A stretch of DNA of 64,000 bases from Ophiobolus disseminans (GCA_010093685.1 MU006257.1:1-64000), one strand, 5' to 3'; positions 1 to 13,041 are shown, numbered from the stretch's first letter. Numbers and translations are program-made. Notes: generated by a model from the sequence alone, not told the origin.

Positions 1-3000
1 CTACCTAGTTGCAGTGCGAGCGTTCGTGTACAGTTTAGGTATAGGATTACGCAATCAGCAGCTAACTAGTAATTAGGCCTAGGATTTATAAGGAATCGTG
101 CTAGACGTAATACTGCGATAGCTGTGTTAGGTCTCGTGTTAACCGCTGCGAAGAGTAGTAATCTAATCTTTTGTTAGTAGAGGTTAATCTCTCTAGGAGT
201 AGCAAAGCCCTCTTAGAGCAGCAATTCGGCTTTGATTATTAGTGTATCGCACTTAATAGAGTAATTGCTCACTAATTAGATAATCTTCTTAAGGTATGCT
301 AATTAGGAGATCTATATCTTTTGTTAGGATTAATCCCTAATCACCTCTATACCTAAGAACTAATGTAGATCGTCTCTACCTGTTATGCTATACTTCTTTT
401 TTATATTCTTAATAGCTGCTTGTGCTTCTAATCTACGGTTCTTGCTGTACATTACGATTATATCGTTAACATAGAAGAACACGAAGATCCCTTAACAGAT
501 TATGCAATATAGCTCGTGTAGAACAGTAGTAAAGCTACGGCTTCTAAGGTATGTAGTGAAGTCTCGTTGCTAGAGCAGTAGCGAGATCCGGAGGCCGTAA
601 AGGGCTTTGTTAAGCTTTAGGATTTTTCTATACTGCGCGTAGCTACGCGGCATTCTTATGTATACAAGTTAATCGATTAGAGCGTTTGCGAAAGCGTTAG
701 TTACGTTATACTACTTAAGTTTAAGATTAAAGCGAGCGGTAATCGCAAGCGTAATTCAAAAGGATCGGCCTACTAGCGTAGCGGCGTAGGTCTTCTAAGC
801 AGTGACGTTGCGTTGTTAATTACCCTAAACGACTAAGCGCGCTTTGCACTTAATAAAACAATAATCCTTATTAATCTTGTAGGTGTATACCTACATAGAA
901 TTAAGTATCTAAGTGCCTATTAGTCGTGCTTCTTGCGTTAGAACTTCTAACTATAAGTTTAATTGCTTGTAGCTTAAGAGGTAATCCTCTTCGGCTTTCT
1001 TGAACAACTAGTAGAATAAGTGATTCTCCTTAAGTTAATTTAGGCTTAGTGCTAGCGGGAGCTCGCTTAAATAAGGCATTTAGCTATAGCCTTAGCTCTT
1101 AAGCAATTAATCAACCGCCGCACTATTAAGTTTCTTGTCGTTTAGTTGTTAACCTTTTCCTGCTCTCGCACCTGCTATAAACGCTGTAGCCTATAGGTCT
1201 ATCTAATTATACTAGAGGCTCTCACCAACAGATTGTGATCCTATATCGGCACTGCGTAGATTAGGTCTCTTGCTGCGGCTCGCACTCGAGGGGTAATTAA
1301 TCCTATAGTTTAGTAGCTGCGCAAGAGCGACGTTCTAACTCTTGAATTTAAGAGGATTATCTACCTGCCTTAATTCCTGCGCTGTTATAAGGTTCGTTAA
1401 GAGGGCTACTAGTAGAGGCGTTAGCGGTAATAAGGGGTAAGCTGCTCGAACCTTTCTTCCGCTATTATTATATTAATTAGGTATTAATTCCTATACTTGT
1501 TCTTTGTTAAAAGACTTATCTTTAAGAAATAACTATGTTTCCTCTTGCTCGTTGTTAATCCCTAGGGGAAGCTCTACGGTCCTAATCTACGCCTCGATCT
1601 CTTCGAGAGTGCTGTGCATTAGGTTGTCTATAACATCCTTCTCGTCTCTAGTAAAGATTAATTCCTCGTTAAATATAACGTCACTTGTAGTAATCACCTT
1701 AGACATAGTAGGAACCTATACACGAAAGATGTTCGTAGATCGATATCTAACTAGGTATCTAATCTATGCCTTAGGATTAAGTCGCTATAGCTTACTCTTA
1801 CCTCGTTTCGTATTATCCGTTATTGCAAATACCTTACACCTATATACTTGTAGGTGATCTTAGTGTAGCTTGCGCAGTAAGGTAACAATTCTGTTTTAGT
1901 AGGCGTTGTAAGTAAAAAACTCTTCGTACGGTGATCTCGGTTAATTCGCATATCGCGGTGTTCGATTATAGAGATATACGGCTAATTAAGAGATCTTAGG
2001 CTATAGTAGCTATAGCAGGTTAGCGTTGAGTCGCATTGCTCGTCCTTTCTCCTTAATTACACCCTCTAAGCGTTCTGCTCTACTATTCTGTAATTAGGTG
2101 TCTAGAGCGGAAGGCTCGAAACGGATGCCTTAGAATTCTGCCTAACGAGCTACTTCTAGCTTAACTGTAACGATCTTATTGTTAGTTTTAATAATCTTAA
2201 CAGTAATGTTAAACTAAGTCTTTATAAGAATTACAAAAGACTTAAGCGCCTTAATAATTAATTGCGCTGTTTAATTGTCCTTGAAATAGTAGTCCTATAT
2301 AAACCTAGTCACTTAATCTATAATTAGCATTTGGCTTTTCTCTTTTGTTAAGCTGTTAGCTTTATAATCGTGAAAGTTAAGTAAGACGCGTTTCTCTAGA
2401 GCCTTATCGATTCTGCGTAGCGTGCGGCGGATTAGCTGTTTAGCTTTTGCTCTTCTATAGGCGTCGCAGTTAACTATAAGTACTCTAGTAATCTTTACTC
2501 CCTTAGACTATTGTACGAGGTGCTTAAGCGCGCTTAGTTCTAGGTGTCCTAATCTCTTGTGCTAGATTAGCGCTTATGCGCGTTGTTATAGATTGTAGCG
2601 CAGCTTTGCTGCTCTAGCAGCTATCGTTGCGTAGTTAGTAATTAGATTTGCTTCGATTACCTACTGTCTATGCTGCTTAGTAAGATTAGCAATTAGACTG
2701 TTAGTTTGTAACTGTTAAAGAACTATTAGGTTATGTTTAGTATCCTACTAGAGACCTTGCAAGCAGAGTATTCTATAAGAGACAAGATTGTAGAGTAGAT
2801 TAGGATAGTAGGCTACGTTCTTTAAGTGTAGTTAGCTTTAATTGCTGCCACTAGCTACTATTAGGGTAACTAATCTATATGCCTTAAGCTATACTTATAA
2901 GTTGCCTACTAATAGAAAGTCTCCTTGCGTTGCTAGTCTTGTTCTAGTAAATTAACTAATATCGTTAGAGACGTAACATATTAATCTAGAGTTAAGGATC

Positions 3001-4395
3001 TATAATTGTTGTAGAGGGTACGTAACCTAGCTAGCTTAAACGAGGCCTCGATAAACGTGTAGTTAATCTCTCTAATTTTCTAACTATAGAGTTAGTTATC
3101 TTGCTTAACTGTAGGGGTCACTGTGTACGACTTCTTTATTAATAGGGTTTTAGATCGTGCTAGTCGCTTAGCGCTACGAATTATTTCTTGCATAGATAGG
3201 CTGTTATTAATACGTAATTAGACTTAATCTATTCTGTCTTCTTAGGGTCGCCACTAAGTTAGTGCATTGCCTAGGTGCGCGTACTAGTAGTCCTTAAGTG
3301 CGTGTCTTATATTGTATACTTCGCACTTGCTCGTAGTTTATTAAATAGGGTTTAATCTAGTGGCTCTAGCAGCTATAATCTGCTTTTAGCCTTAGCGGAT
3401 CATCCGCTTCTGCCTAGAATTGTCTAACCCGTTCTTATAGAGCGTTAGCGCTCTACCTGCAGCGGCTGCTCTAAAGGCTACCTTTGCTGTCTTCGCTCTC
3501 GATAGGTAGAATAGCTGCATGTAGTCTTAGTATTTGTGGATTATGTCTTTAACCGTAATTAAGGGGTTTTTCAGCCTGTTAGCTGCAAATAATATTGTCT
3601 ATTGTTCTAAGTGCTTAGCCGTAGCTCGGGTAAAATCCTCCTTAATATACGTGTCTAGTTAGCACTTAGGTATTCTAACGGCTTTGCCCTTAGTTATAGC
3701 GTGATCAGCTTCCGTGAGCTATGTTTCCTAAGAGGCGATTATCCTAGGAGCCTTTATCGCGTTTCTGTACCGCTCTTAGGCTTTCTTAATCTCGTCTCTA
3801 GCATCGATGCTAACAGTAGCCATTAGGTTAGTAATCTACTAACGATGTAATTGTCCTGCTCTGTAGTAGTTTGTGTATAGGTAGTTGTTAACTGTTCGCT
3901 ATATCTCCTGCGTAATCTTGTCGAACGCAGCTTGCTCTTGCGTATACTTGTAATCTTCTACTTTGTAGCGATCTATCTCTAGCTTAAAGATCTCTAAATC
4001 TTCTTCGTACGATGCCTTCGCGTTTATAGCAAGGTCTATAGGTTAAGCAGGTATAAATAGTGCAATATTGCTGTAAGCGTTAATCGCTTATTGCGCAGCG
4101 GCGTGCGCATTAATCGCTTGTTACGCGGCTTAATAGTCGCTTAGTTAAGGCATTAGTAGCACCTCTAGTTTAGTAAGGGGTTAGATCGTAAGGTTTAGAT
4201 CTATCTTTTCCTACACGCGTAGGGAGTTAGCGCGCGTCTTAATCTAGCGTAGCTACTTAATCTAGTTTATGTAATTATTTAGAATTACTAAGGAGTCTTG
4301 TAGAGGTAGTGTAGACATCCTTTTAATAGGTTGCAGAGTTTTCTCGCGTTAGTTAGTTCTAATCCTCGTTTAGTTAAGGTAGTAAGACTCTTAAT
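1..4395 (-). mobile_element. Copia-A LTR retrotransposon, internal region (3' end outside window, RIP-degraded)
   Basis: Read on the minus strand, the element starts next to the LTR at 4396-4620. An ATG near 4318 opens a Gag-like stretch (MSTLPLQDSL...). An integrase-like region lies further along (about 1.9-2.8 kb), and a Copia reverse-transcriptase core reading FFYVNDIIV is at about 450-480. A segment left of that aligns with the RT thumb region of the Copia-B copy at about 31.74 kb. The frames are broken by many TAG/TAA codons, and CA/TG are largely replaced by TA, as RIP would do. A primer-binding-like stretch (complement of AGTCTTACTACC) abuts the LTR. RNase H and the 3' LTR must lie beyond position 1. 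The copy is inserted into Copia-B on the same strand. Confidence 0.8.
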
Positions 4396-4620
4396 TATTA
4401 GATTAGAGGGTTAATTAGATTGTGTAAAGATAAATAATGTTAATTAGTATTACTTATAATTAATAGTTGTATATTCATTGTGTGTCTTATGTGTTCTCTT
4501 AAGGGGTGTTCTCTGCTTATCTTTATCTTCCTTATCCTAAGTCTGCGCTAGCAGTAATCCAGCACATAATTAGTTCTGCCGTCTCTAAGCGCTCTGCTAA
4601 AAGGCTAATTACATCTAATA
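4396..4620 (-). repeat. 5' LTR of Copia-A (225 bp)
   Basis: This 225-bp stretch aligns end to end with the solo LTR at 62435-62659, which has the same length. The ends here (TATTAGAT...ATCTAATA) are RIP-altered forms of TGTTAGAT...ATCTGACA. It marks the 5' boundary of the minus-strand element to its left and the insertion point in Copia-B to its right. Confidence 0.85.
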
Positions 4621-6020
4621 GTTTTAAAGGGTAACCTTAATTGCTACTAACTTAGAATAAGGCCTTAGTAATTGCGGTGATTTGCTAACCTTCTAGTTAT
4701 TGTTAATTGTTATTAGAGATATCCTAGATAATTAGTGTCTAGGAATCTGATCTCTTAATGTATAGAGTTTAAGACTCTAATCTGCTCTTGCTTCTTAATG
4801 CTCCTTAAAGAATAGTGTCGTGCTTGCGCTTGTATTCTACAAGAGTGCGCATAGTAGAGTTTAGCTTCTACTATTTAGGTGCTTAGTTATTATTAATATA
4901 CTAGCAATCCTTAATGTTATAGACTTAGTTACATGCTAGGCACTTCTTACCTAAAGATGCCTTGTTACTAGCAGGTCTTTTGCTAGACTAAGAGAAGGAT
5001 TAATTGCTCTTTCTCTTTCTACTAGGGTTTCTTTCCCTGTGTTTAGAGAGCGCGCTGTTTTCTATAGCTTCAGAAGTGTCCTTCTGGCTATCCTAGGTAG
5101 TTGCACTACTATTAGCGAGAAATAAGGAGTTATTAGCTACAGCAATAAATGCCTGCTTTTTATTCACTAGTTTCAGCGGATAATTTAGGCTTATGTATTC
5201 CTAGAAGCGTTTTATTATCTCCTTTCTTATTATAAGAGGATTAAACCTTCTAGTATCTTAGAAGGTTGCAGCCTACATAGGTGCTGCCTTATTTACAGCC
5301 TACAGGAAGTCTTTAGTGATATTGTTAATATTATGTACCTTAGACACTCTATGCACTGTTGCATCTAATAATGCTTTATTATATTCTACTAGCTATGTAT
5401 CCTAATTGTGTGTATTGCGCATAGGCTTAAGAGCGGTGTAGTAGCGTTCGCGTGTGCGTTCCTTTTTAAGGCGATTATTAACCCTAGCAGTGAGCTTAAG
5501 GTTAGCAAGCCACTAGCGTAGTAACTGTTCTAGTAGGCAGCATGTGCGTTAGAGATAGAGCGCAACTGTTAATTGGAACAGCTAGGTGATATGCTAAATA
5601 CTCTTCTGTTAAGTATTATATTAGTAGAGATTAAGCTTATATCTCTTAGTAAGGGTCTTATAGTAGTCTATATCCTCTTTGTAGGCTTTCTAGCCTTAGA
5701 TTAATAACATAGATAGGCGTGTTGCCTTCTCGATTCTAGCTGCAGCACTATACTAGGATAGTTTAGGCAGGTCTAGTATAACTAGCTTGATTAGGAATAG
5801 AACTAGTCCTTCTTCCTTTATATTATCCTAGATGTTGTAGGCAGCGCAGCGCGCTTTGACTTAAGTAAGCTAGGTAGTCTAGTTATACTAGTTGCTAAGG
5901 ATAACAGTTGCATCGCGTTAGTTAATAAGCGACATAGTGTAGTTGTTAAATAGCTTTTGTTAGGTAGCCTTAGTGGGTAGCTTTAGTAGTAGCTTTAGTA
6001 AAGGCAGTAAGACTCTTAAT
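4621..6020 (-). mobile_element. Copia-B copy, gag to pre-integrase part (RIP-degraded, interrupted by Copia-A)
   Basis: The reverse complement matches the 5' internal part of the complete Copia-B at 27381-29270. For example, 4621-4720 corresponds to 29157-29260, and the stretch around 5270 matches the gag sequence that flanks the MITE insertion at 28.1/28.6 kb. The frames carry many TAG stops. The rest of pol lies beyond the Copia-A insertion and outside the window. This copy has no MITE at the position where the 27-33 kb copy carries one, so it provides the empty-site sequence. Confidence 0.8.
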
Positions 6021-6215
6021 TGTTAGATTTGATAAGGTATTGAAACCTAATAATAGATAAGATAAATTAATAATAATATTCTATTGTAGTGTTCCCTAGT
6101 CAAGTGCGGAGTTTAACTAGGTGTTAGATCTAGTACTAGTGTGCTAAGGCGCTTGTGCCCGCCTCTTCTATTTCTTTTAGTGTTAGTAGCCTTACAGCAC
6201 CCCTAATATCTAACA
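6021..6215 (-). repeat. 5' LTR of minus-strand Copia-B (195 bp)
   Basis: Bounded by TGTTAGATTT and ATATCTAACA. It is the reverse complement of the 190-bp LTRs at 27191-27380 and 32769-32958. The AGTCTTAC-type primer-binding stretch lies immediately to the left, as expected for a minus-strand element. Confidence 0.85.
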
Positions 6216-6673
6216 CTACTACTAAGGTAGAACTCCTAGCTCTATTCTAAGTAGCTAAGAAAGCTCTCTTCACATCACGCCTACTTAAAGAGCTCTAAAT
6301 CTAGCTTCTATCTAACACAATTACAATTTATTGCGATAATATGCAGACTATTAGACTAGTCACAAAAGAGATATTAAAGCTTTAAATAGTGCTTAGGTAT
6401 ATAGATATCTATAACTACTAGATAAGACAGGAGGTTGCAAGTAGAAAGATTACTATAGAATATATTTAATTATCGGAAATAATAGCGGATAGCTTCACTA
6501 AGGTGTTGTTAGGCAATAAGTAGCTAAACTTCCTTTATTAAGTAGGATTAGTTAAGGTATTACTACATAAGGTGACTAAGAAGGCACTATTAGAAGAACT
6601 TTAAGCAAAACTTAAGGACCTTAATATTACCTAAAGTTAGTAGCTTGCAAAATACATCTAAGCTAAGAGAGTG
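6216..6673 (+). mobile_element. Copia-B 3' pol (RNase H) remnant, plus strand
   Basis: This stretch matches 32323-32768 of the complete Copia-B, the RNase H end of pol, in the opposite orientation to the LTR on its left. The minus-strand Copia-B therefore inserted into this plus-strand copy of the same family, and the 5' part of this copy is outside the window. The frame is interrupted by TAG/TAA codons. Confidence 0.8.
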
Positions 6674-7049
6674 TGTTAGATATTAGGGGTGCTGTGAGGC
6701 TACTAACACTAAAAGAAACAGAAGAGGCCGGCATAAGCGCCTTAGCACACTAGTACTAGATCTAATACCGAGTAAAACTCCGCACTTAACTAGAGAACAC
6801 TAGAACACAATATTATTATTATTAATTTATCTTATCTATTATTAGGTTTTGTTGTTGCTAAGAGACGTTAGAACTTTAATTAAAATGAGTGTATTAATCA
6901 GATAACTACTTAGGAAAGATCGGATAAAAATCTAGGTTATATACCCTACGTCGGGGCCTTGATCCTCGTGTTCCCGGCCTAATCTCGTGATCAGCCTCGG
7001 CTTAAACCTCAATTCTCTAACAGGTTTCAATACCTTATCAAATCTAATA
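6674..7049 (+). repeat. 3' LTR of Copia-B, split by a solo LTR
   Basis: TGTTAGATATTAGGGG starts the LTR, which runs to 6849 and resumes at 7023-7049 (GGTTTCAATACC...AATCTAATA). The interruption is a 173-bp foreign LTR plus a 5-bp target duplication. Without it the LTR is about 198 bp. Confidence 0.85.
6850..7022. repeat. Solo LTR (173 bp) inside a Copia-B LTR, TSD GGTTT
   Basis: The sequence begins TGTTGTTGCTAAG and ends TTCTCTAACA. It is flanked on both sides by GGTTT (6845-6849 and 7023-7027). TG...CA ends and a 5-bp duplication are the signature of a solo LTR left by LTR-LTR recombination. I see no other copy of this family in the window. Confidence 0.85.
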
Positions 7050-10000
7050 ACCTTACGCTTAACGCTGCGCGCAGCAAAACGATAGTATGGATTAGGAGCC
7101 TACACATACCCATGCTGCTCAATCCCTAGGAAATTAACGCGCTAAGTAGGTGAGCAAGAATAAGATTTAGAGACGTAGGAACAACCACTTGTGTATACGC
7201 TGTGGAGCTTCTAGACAAATTATTAGCTCTTGCCCTTATGCTCCTGCACGTCGCCTATCCCCTACTATTGTTGCAACTACAAAGATTGCTAAAAGACCTT
7301 AGCTAGAAGAGGATAATTCTAAGTTAGAAAAAGAGTAGCTTCTGTTTAAAGTCACTAACAGGAGCACAAGGAGAAGGCTTTAAGAATAAAGCAAAACTAG
7401 CGCTTATTTTAACCTTATATAAAAGCAAAACCACTTACTGTACATATATTAATTAACTACACTTATTATGCAACTACTATACTAGATTCTAGTTGCTTAA
7501 CATATGCCCTTGTAAGTGCCTAGTTTACTTAAAAAGCTAAACTCTAGTGTATTAATCTACCTACACCTAGGACCCTTTAAGAAGTAGAAGGAACTAGAAT
7601 TATTAGGCAAGCCTACAACTTTATATATGATATTAAGGGATACACACGCACAGGATAGGGATACATAGTAGAGAATATCTACCTTAGTTTTAATATCCTG
7701 CCTAGACGCTCCTAGTTTAATATGCATAATGTTACTATTGCACTAGCAAGGAAGTCTATCTACATCTACTTAGAAAGGACTTGCATCTACTTTAGTAGCA
7801 AAGAAGAGGAAGTACTACTTTAACTTACTGTTTATAAGATCTCTGCAATTGCTATGCAAAGATACATCTAAGTATCTAAGAAGAATAAGTCTATTAGTGT
7901 TTTTGCAGCTTCTTTAGCCGACATTTAGAAGGCTTTTGCCCCTAAAGCCTAGCTAAGCCTAGAACAAATCAAGGACTTGTTGCCTTTAAGCTACCGCTAT
8001 TAGCTAGCAGTCTTTGATCCTAATTAGGCTGCTAAGCTTCTACTACACTACTAAGGGGTTAACTACTCTATTAAGCTTATTAAGGAAGATAGGAAAAGTC
8101 CACAAATACTATAGGGACCTCTCTATAATATATCTAGGAATAAGTTGCTAGTACTACGCAAAGAACTCACATTACTACTAGATAAGGGATTTATTAGGGT
8201 TAGTAGCTCTTCTGCTGCAGCACTAGTTCTCTTTGCAAAGAAACCTAGTGGCGGCCTACGCATATGCATTAACTACAGAGCACTTAATGCAATTACTAAG
8301 AAAGACTACTATCCTCTTCTACTTATCTATAAGATATTAAACAACATCTGCAAGGCTAAGTAGTATACTAAACTAGATGTTATTGCAGCCTTTCACAAGA
8401 TACGCATTTAAGAAGGAGATAAATAGCTTACTGCTTTCTAGACCCGCTTTAGACTCTATAAATGGCTTGTCACTCCTTTTAGCATAGTTAGCTCTCCTAG
8501 CACCTTTTAGCGCTACATTAACTAGGTTTTACGTCGCTTCCTAGATAACTTTGTATCTGCTTACCTAGATAACGTCCTTACATACACTAATAGCTTACTT
8601 TAAGAACACTGCATCTATGTTAATAAAGTCCTAGACGCTCTTAAGGATGCTAGCCTTTAACTAGACATTAACAAATGCGAATTTGAAGTCAAGACTACTA
8701 AGTACCTAGGCTTTATTATTAATGCAGAAAATAGACTATGCATAGACCCTAAGAAGATTAAAGCTGTCACTAACTAGAAAGCCCCTACATTAGTAAAAGG
8801 AGTCCGCATTTTCCTAGGATTTGCTAACTTCTACTAGCACTTTATTTAGGACTTTGCTAACATTGCAGCACCTCTTACCTAGCTTACTAGGGACGTTAGC
8901 TAGCGCTAGACATAGTAAGAGCAAGAAGCCTTTAACAAGCTTAAGGCTGTCTTTGTTAGCAAGCCTGTCCTAGCGCATTTCTATCTAGACCGGAAAACAG
9001 TAGTTAAAACAGACTTATCTAGCTATGCTGTAGGTAGCATCCTCTCTTAGTATGATGACAAGGGAATACTTAGGCCCTACGCCTACTTTTCACGCAAGAA
9101 CAGCCCCTATAAATGCAACTATAAAATCTATAATAAGGAAATGCTAGCTATTATACGCTGCCTAGAAGAATAGGACTCTAACTCTAGACTGTAGAGAATT
9201 TTACTGTCCTCACTAACTACAAGAACCTAGAATACTTTACTAAGCCTAGGATGCTTAATAAAAGATAGATTAGATAGTCTATTCTCTTAGGGCGCTACAA
9301 CATTATGCTGCAATACTAGCCTAGGAAGCTAAATAAAAGAGTAGATGCTCTTTTAAGAAGAGAACAAGATCTGCCTGCAGATGCAGAAGATGCACGCCTT
9401 AAGCACTAGTATTAACAGCTTCTAAAGCCTACTACTGCTAAAGAAGAGATAGAGGACTCTATAGACGCTGTCATTTCCTTCACTAGCATAATTCTGCTAA
9501 CTTATGCCTTTCCTGCCTAGATTAAACCTATAGAGCCTACTACCCTAGAGCAACTCTAGAACTAAGGTGTAAAGGAAGATTAGACCTATTGGACAGCACG
9601 CTAGTCTGTCCTAAATAGAGAACGACGCTTTCTAGTACACCTAGAACTAAAAGCCTTAATAGCAGAATGCTATGTTGAAGGCAACACGCTTCTGCACTAC
9701 CGCAACTAGAAATAGGTTCCTGCTCTTAAACCTCTGCGCACAAGACTTATCTATAAAACTTATGCTTTACTAGCTACTAGTTACCTAGAAAGGGAAGGAA
9801 CATACAAGATCCTAGCAAGAGACTACTTCTAGCCTAGCATGTCTAATAATATACGCCGCTTTGTTAGAAACTGCGACACCTATAGACGTGTTAAACTATA
9901 GCGAGATAGACTGCAAGGGTTTCTAAAACCACTCCCTCTTCCTAAGAGGATCTAGAAAGAAATCTCTATAGACTTTATTAAAGAACTTCTAGAAAGCAAT

Positions 10001-11129
10001 AGCTGCACAACACTCCTTGTAGTCATAGACTAGCTTAGCAAAGATGTAGTTCTTATTCCCTTAAAAGATACTACAGCAGAAACACTTGCTGCTAACTTCC
10101 TGCGCTATGTAGTTGCCTATTATTAGCTGCTAGATGCTATTGTGTTAGACCGTAGTACCTAATTCACTAGCTATTGCTAGGCTATCCTGACAAAGATAAT
10201 GAACATTACCCGCTGGTTATCTACAGCATAGCACCCGCAGACTAATAGGTCTACTAAGCGCATAAACAGCACTATTAAAGCCTATCTACGTGCTTACATT
10301 AACTAGGCACAAACTAATTAGGTAGACCTCCTTCTAATAGCCTTAATTGCTATTAAGGGACGTAAAGCAAGGTTAATAAGAGTCTCCCTCTTCTTCCTAC
10401 AACATAGCTATAATGTCAACCCTGTCTAACTAAACATCTCCTAAGAACTAAATCTAGGAGAATTAGAAGCACGTGTGCTGCCTAATTATAACAAGGCAAA
10501 GAATATTGTTAAAAAGCTTAAGCAAGCCCTTAACATAGCGTAGACTACAATAGCTAAGGCACAACAAGAACAGGAGTATTAAGCAAACTAGAAAAGATAT
10601 AAGCAGCCTAACCTTAGAGTTAATAATAAGGTCTAGCTTTCTTACCGGAAACAGCTCTCTAATAGCCGCCTAAACCGGAAACTAGACTAGAAGAATGCTA
10701 AGTATACAGTCATTAAGGTGATTAACTCTCACTTAGTTAGACTAAACACACTACCTAGGATCAACAGTGTTTTCTATATAGACCGCCTAAGACTAGCTTC
10801 CTTAGATCCCTTCCCTAGCTAGCCAAATAATAACACGTAACTAGAGCCTGTTCTTGTCAATAGAGATTTAGAGTTAGAAGTTAAACAAATTATAGCTAAG
10901 GTTAGCTACAGGAACCGGCTGTTCTTTGAGGTTAAATGGACTGGATATACCCTTACAACTTTTGAGCTAGCAGAAAATCTGCAGGACAACATTGCCTTAG
11001 ATAAATAGGAAGTCTTTACTACTCTATTCCGCAATCAACACTCCAAACTGCTTCTAGCTGGATTTAGAAGAGGTGATGAAGGACAGTACCTAAGACACAA
11101 CACTACCCTACAAGACTAGAGAGAGGGGG
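7050..11129 (+). mobile_element. Gypsy-1 chromovirus-type Ty3/Gypsy retrotransposon, 5'-truncated and RIP-degraded
   Basis: The plus-strand domain order is as follows. A Gag zinc knuckle (CIRCG...SSCPY) lies near 7190-7240. The RT is open at 8145-8363, with LLDKGFIRVSSSSAAA, KKPSGG and NYRALNAITKKDYYPL. RNase H is at about 8.9-9.3 kb and an integrase core at about 9.6-10.4 kb, with HPQTNRSTKRINSTIK. A chromodomain lies near 10870-11010 (FFEVKWTGYT...AENL). This order (RT, RH, IN, chromodomain) is that of fungal chromoviruses. TAG/TAA stops throughout make it non-functional. A purine tract (GAGAGAGGGGG) precedes the putative LTR at 11130. The 5' LTR and the start of gag are missing. A second copy of the family is split at 26601-26838 and 38183-39423. 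Confidence 0.85.
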
Positions 11130-11348
11130 TAATATAAGAGGTTAGACCTCTAGATCCTTAGTAGCAACACTTCGGTGCATCTATTGCATTATAGTGCGCT
11201 ATATCACGCTATAGGAATGTACATAGAAGGTTCTAGGAGTAAGCAGCCTGTCTATAAAGACAGCCTGCCCTCCCACTCTAGATAGTCTTCATCGAATTCA
11301 TCACGGTTAAACCTAGCCTTTCTGCAGTCTTCTACCTAGCCCCTTACA
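11130..11348 (+). repeat. Putative 3' LTR of Gypsy-1
   Basis: It directly follows the polypurine tract and runs from TAATATAAGAGG to CCCCTTACA, an end shared with the Gypsy-2 LTR (GCCCTTACA). No second copy exists in the window, so the boundaries rest on the termini alone. Confidence 0.5.
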
Positions 11349-12480
11349 TAAGACTGCCGCGGCATTAGTATAAGAAGACTATGTACGGCTAGCAATATTA
11401 GCATCCTACTTTGCCTTAATGTAAGGCGGGATAAGATAGGGATAGACTTTCTAGCATAGAGCTGTACCGCTAGCGTGCTCTCGGTTGCAGTGTGTGCAGT
11501 AAGATACAGGCTGTTAAGGTAAGCGCTCTGTAGATTGTGTATTGTCCTGTGTAGTAGTAGTGGTAGTTGTAGCCGTTGACTAGGCAGGGGCGCCTTGCTA
11601 GCCACCCCCTCGTCCTTTACTACCTTTGTTGCTACGTCTGCGGCTACGACTACGGCCGCTACCGCCTTAGTAGTTGCCTGCCTGCTAGTGATTGCTAGCA
11701 AAGGATGCGGCCTTAACTAGGTCGTCGCGACAAGCCTTATTGTTAAGCTTATAAATAACAGAGTTAAGTGTAAGAGTGCGATTAGAGCAAAGGTCTCGTT
11801 GGATTGTACGAGCGTATTTAGGGTAGGGGTCTTCGATCGCAAGGATAAACTAGGAGGTTAAGCTTTATCTCTGTCAATCGATTGAGAGAGAAGCGGTACT
11901 TGTTAGTAAACTTAAGAGTATTAGGCTGATTAGCGCAGCAGAGTTTGAAGAAATCCGCCTAGGCGCTGCTCTCCTTGTTAAGGCCTTCTTCTTCGAAACA
12001 ACAGAGGATATTCTCCTATCGCAAGTGTACGGTATCGAGACCTTGCACTGCCTGCTATATATCTAGCAGAAGAGTTTGCAGCAGGGCTATGTCAAGAGAT
12101 ACGGCTATCTTCTTCTAAGCTTTGAGTGTAGCCGCTATCTAGCTAGCTTTCTTAATAATAGGCTTGTTAATGCCTTCCTTGCCCTCGTTATACGCCTTAA
12201 TAGCACTTATTTTCTTGTTGTATTTAGGACTGCTAAGGACAATTGTGGTGTCGTCAAGTTCTTCAGCGTCTAGGATAAGGCTATTGTAGTAGGGCTTTAG
12301 GGGCTTTAGAAGGGAGCCGTTAAGGACGTCGTCTGCGTCGAGCATCTGTGCGTAGATCTCAATTGCGGCTTTCTATTTCTTGAAGTTGCTGCTATTAGAG
12401 GACAGCTTCGGGATCTAGGCTGCGTCAGAGGTACGTATCGTATCAGCGTCGATCGTTGTACAGGGTGTAGGGTAGTGACG
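11349..12480 (-). mobile_element. Copia-type gag remnant, minus strand
   Basis: Read on the minus strand, an open stretch from 12345 to 12139 (MLDADDVLNGSLLKPLKPYY...) is followed by a degenerate Gag-like region. Near 11480-11680 comes a G/R/S-rich tract (GGSGRSRSRRRSN) and then a zinc-knuckle-like CTHCNREHASGTALC. This is the layout of fungal Copia Gag proteins. TAG stops interrupt it, and no LTR or pol was found attached. It is less uniformly mutated than the Copia-A copy. Confidence 0.55.
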
Positions 12481-12543
12481 TCAGGATTAACAGCGTAATA
12501 GCTGGATACGGGTAAGCAGCAGATCAAGCAACATATAGGAGTC

Positions 12544-12634
12544 GCAGTAGGTAAGGTGTTAGGCCGTAAAGGGTAATTGACAGCAGGTAGGTAGGTGTTG
12601 TGCCGTAGAGGGTAATCGACAGTAGGTAAGTAGG
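12544..12634. repeat. 39-bp tandem repeat, about 2.3 copies
   Basis: Units start at 12544, 12583 and 12622 and share GTAGGTA(A/G)G...GCCGTA(A/G)AGGGTAAT(T/C)GACA. The repeat is non-coding and has no assigned function. Confidence 0.75.
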
Positions 12635-12826
12635 GCGACTAGTAGGGATTGCAAAAAAGGTAAATTGAAGTGGGGTACTTGATCCAGCGGACCTTGCGCT
12701 TTCAGTACGGGCGAAGGCTGCAAAGGTCAAGCTGGGCTCATAACCTGATGGAATGTATGGTGAGGTACGTGTTGTATATGTTGGTGCTACAGTACAGAGT
12801 AGGAGCATATGGAGATGGAAACATGC

Positions 12827-13041
12827 TAAGCCCAAATGGGCTAGATAGCCAAGTACATGCTCATATGAGCAGGAACCTCAGGGCTATCGAACAAACACCA
12901 TAAACTAGCTCAAAGCAGCACTACAAAGGGAGTGGAAACTAGTATCACAAGATGATATACAGAAGCGGATAAGTGAGATGCTGTATCGCATGGGCTAGGT
13001 GTTTGCGCACCCTGCAAAACGCTGTAAAACAGAGCTCTAGT
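12827..13041 (+). pseudogene. Tc1/mariner transposase C-terminal remnant
   Basis: The plus-strand translation contains a degenerate LDSQVHAHMSRNLRAI, which resembles the LNPIEHVW...LKRNLR motif around the last acidic residue of mariner transposases. It is followed by LKAALQREWKLVSQDDIQKR, ISEMLYRMG and FAHPAKRCKTEL, typical of the C-terminal tail of fungal mariner/Ant1-like transposases. At least three TAG/TAA codons interrupt it. No terminal inverted repeats were recognised. Confidence 0.6.

Noticed and set aside
1504..1857. 117-aa plus-strand frame in the Copia-A region
   Set aside because: It is antisense to a minus-strand retrotransposon and has no motif.
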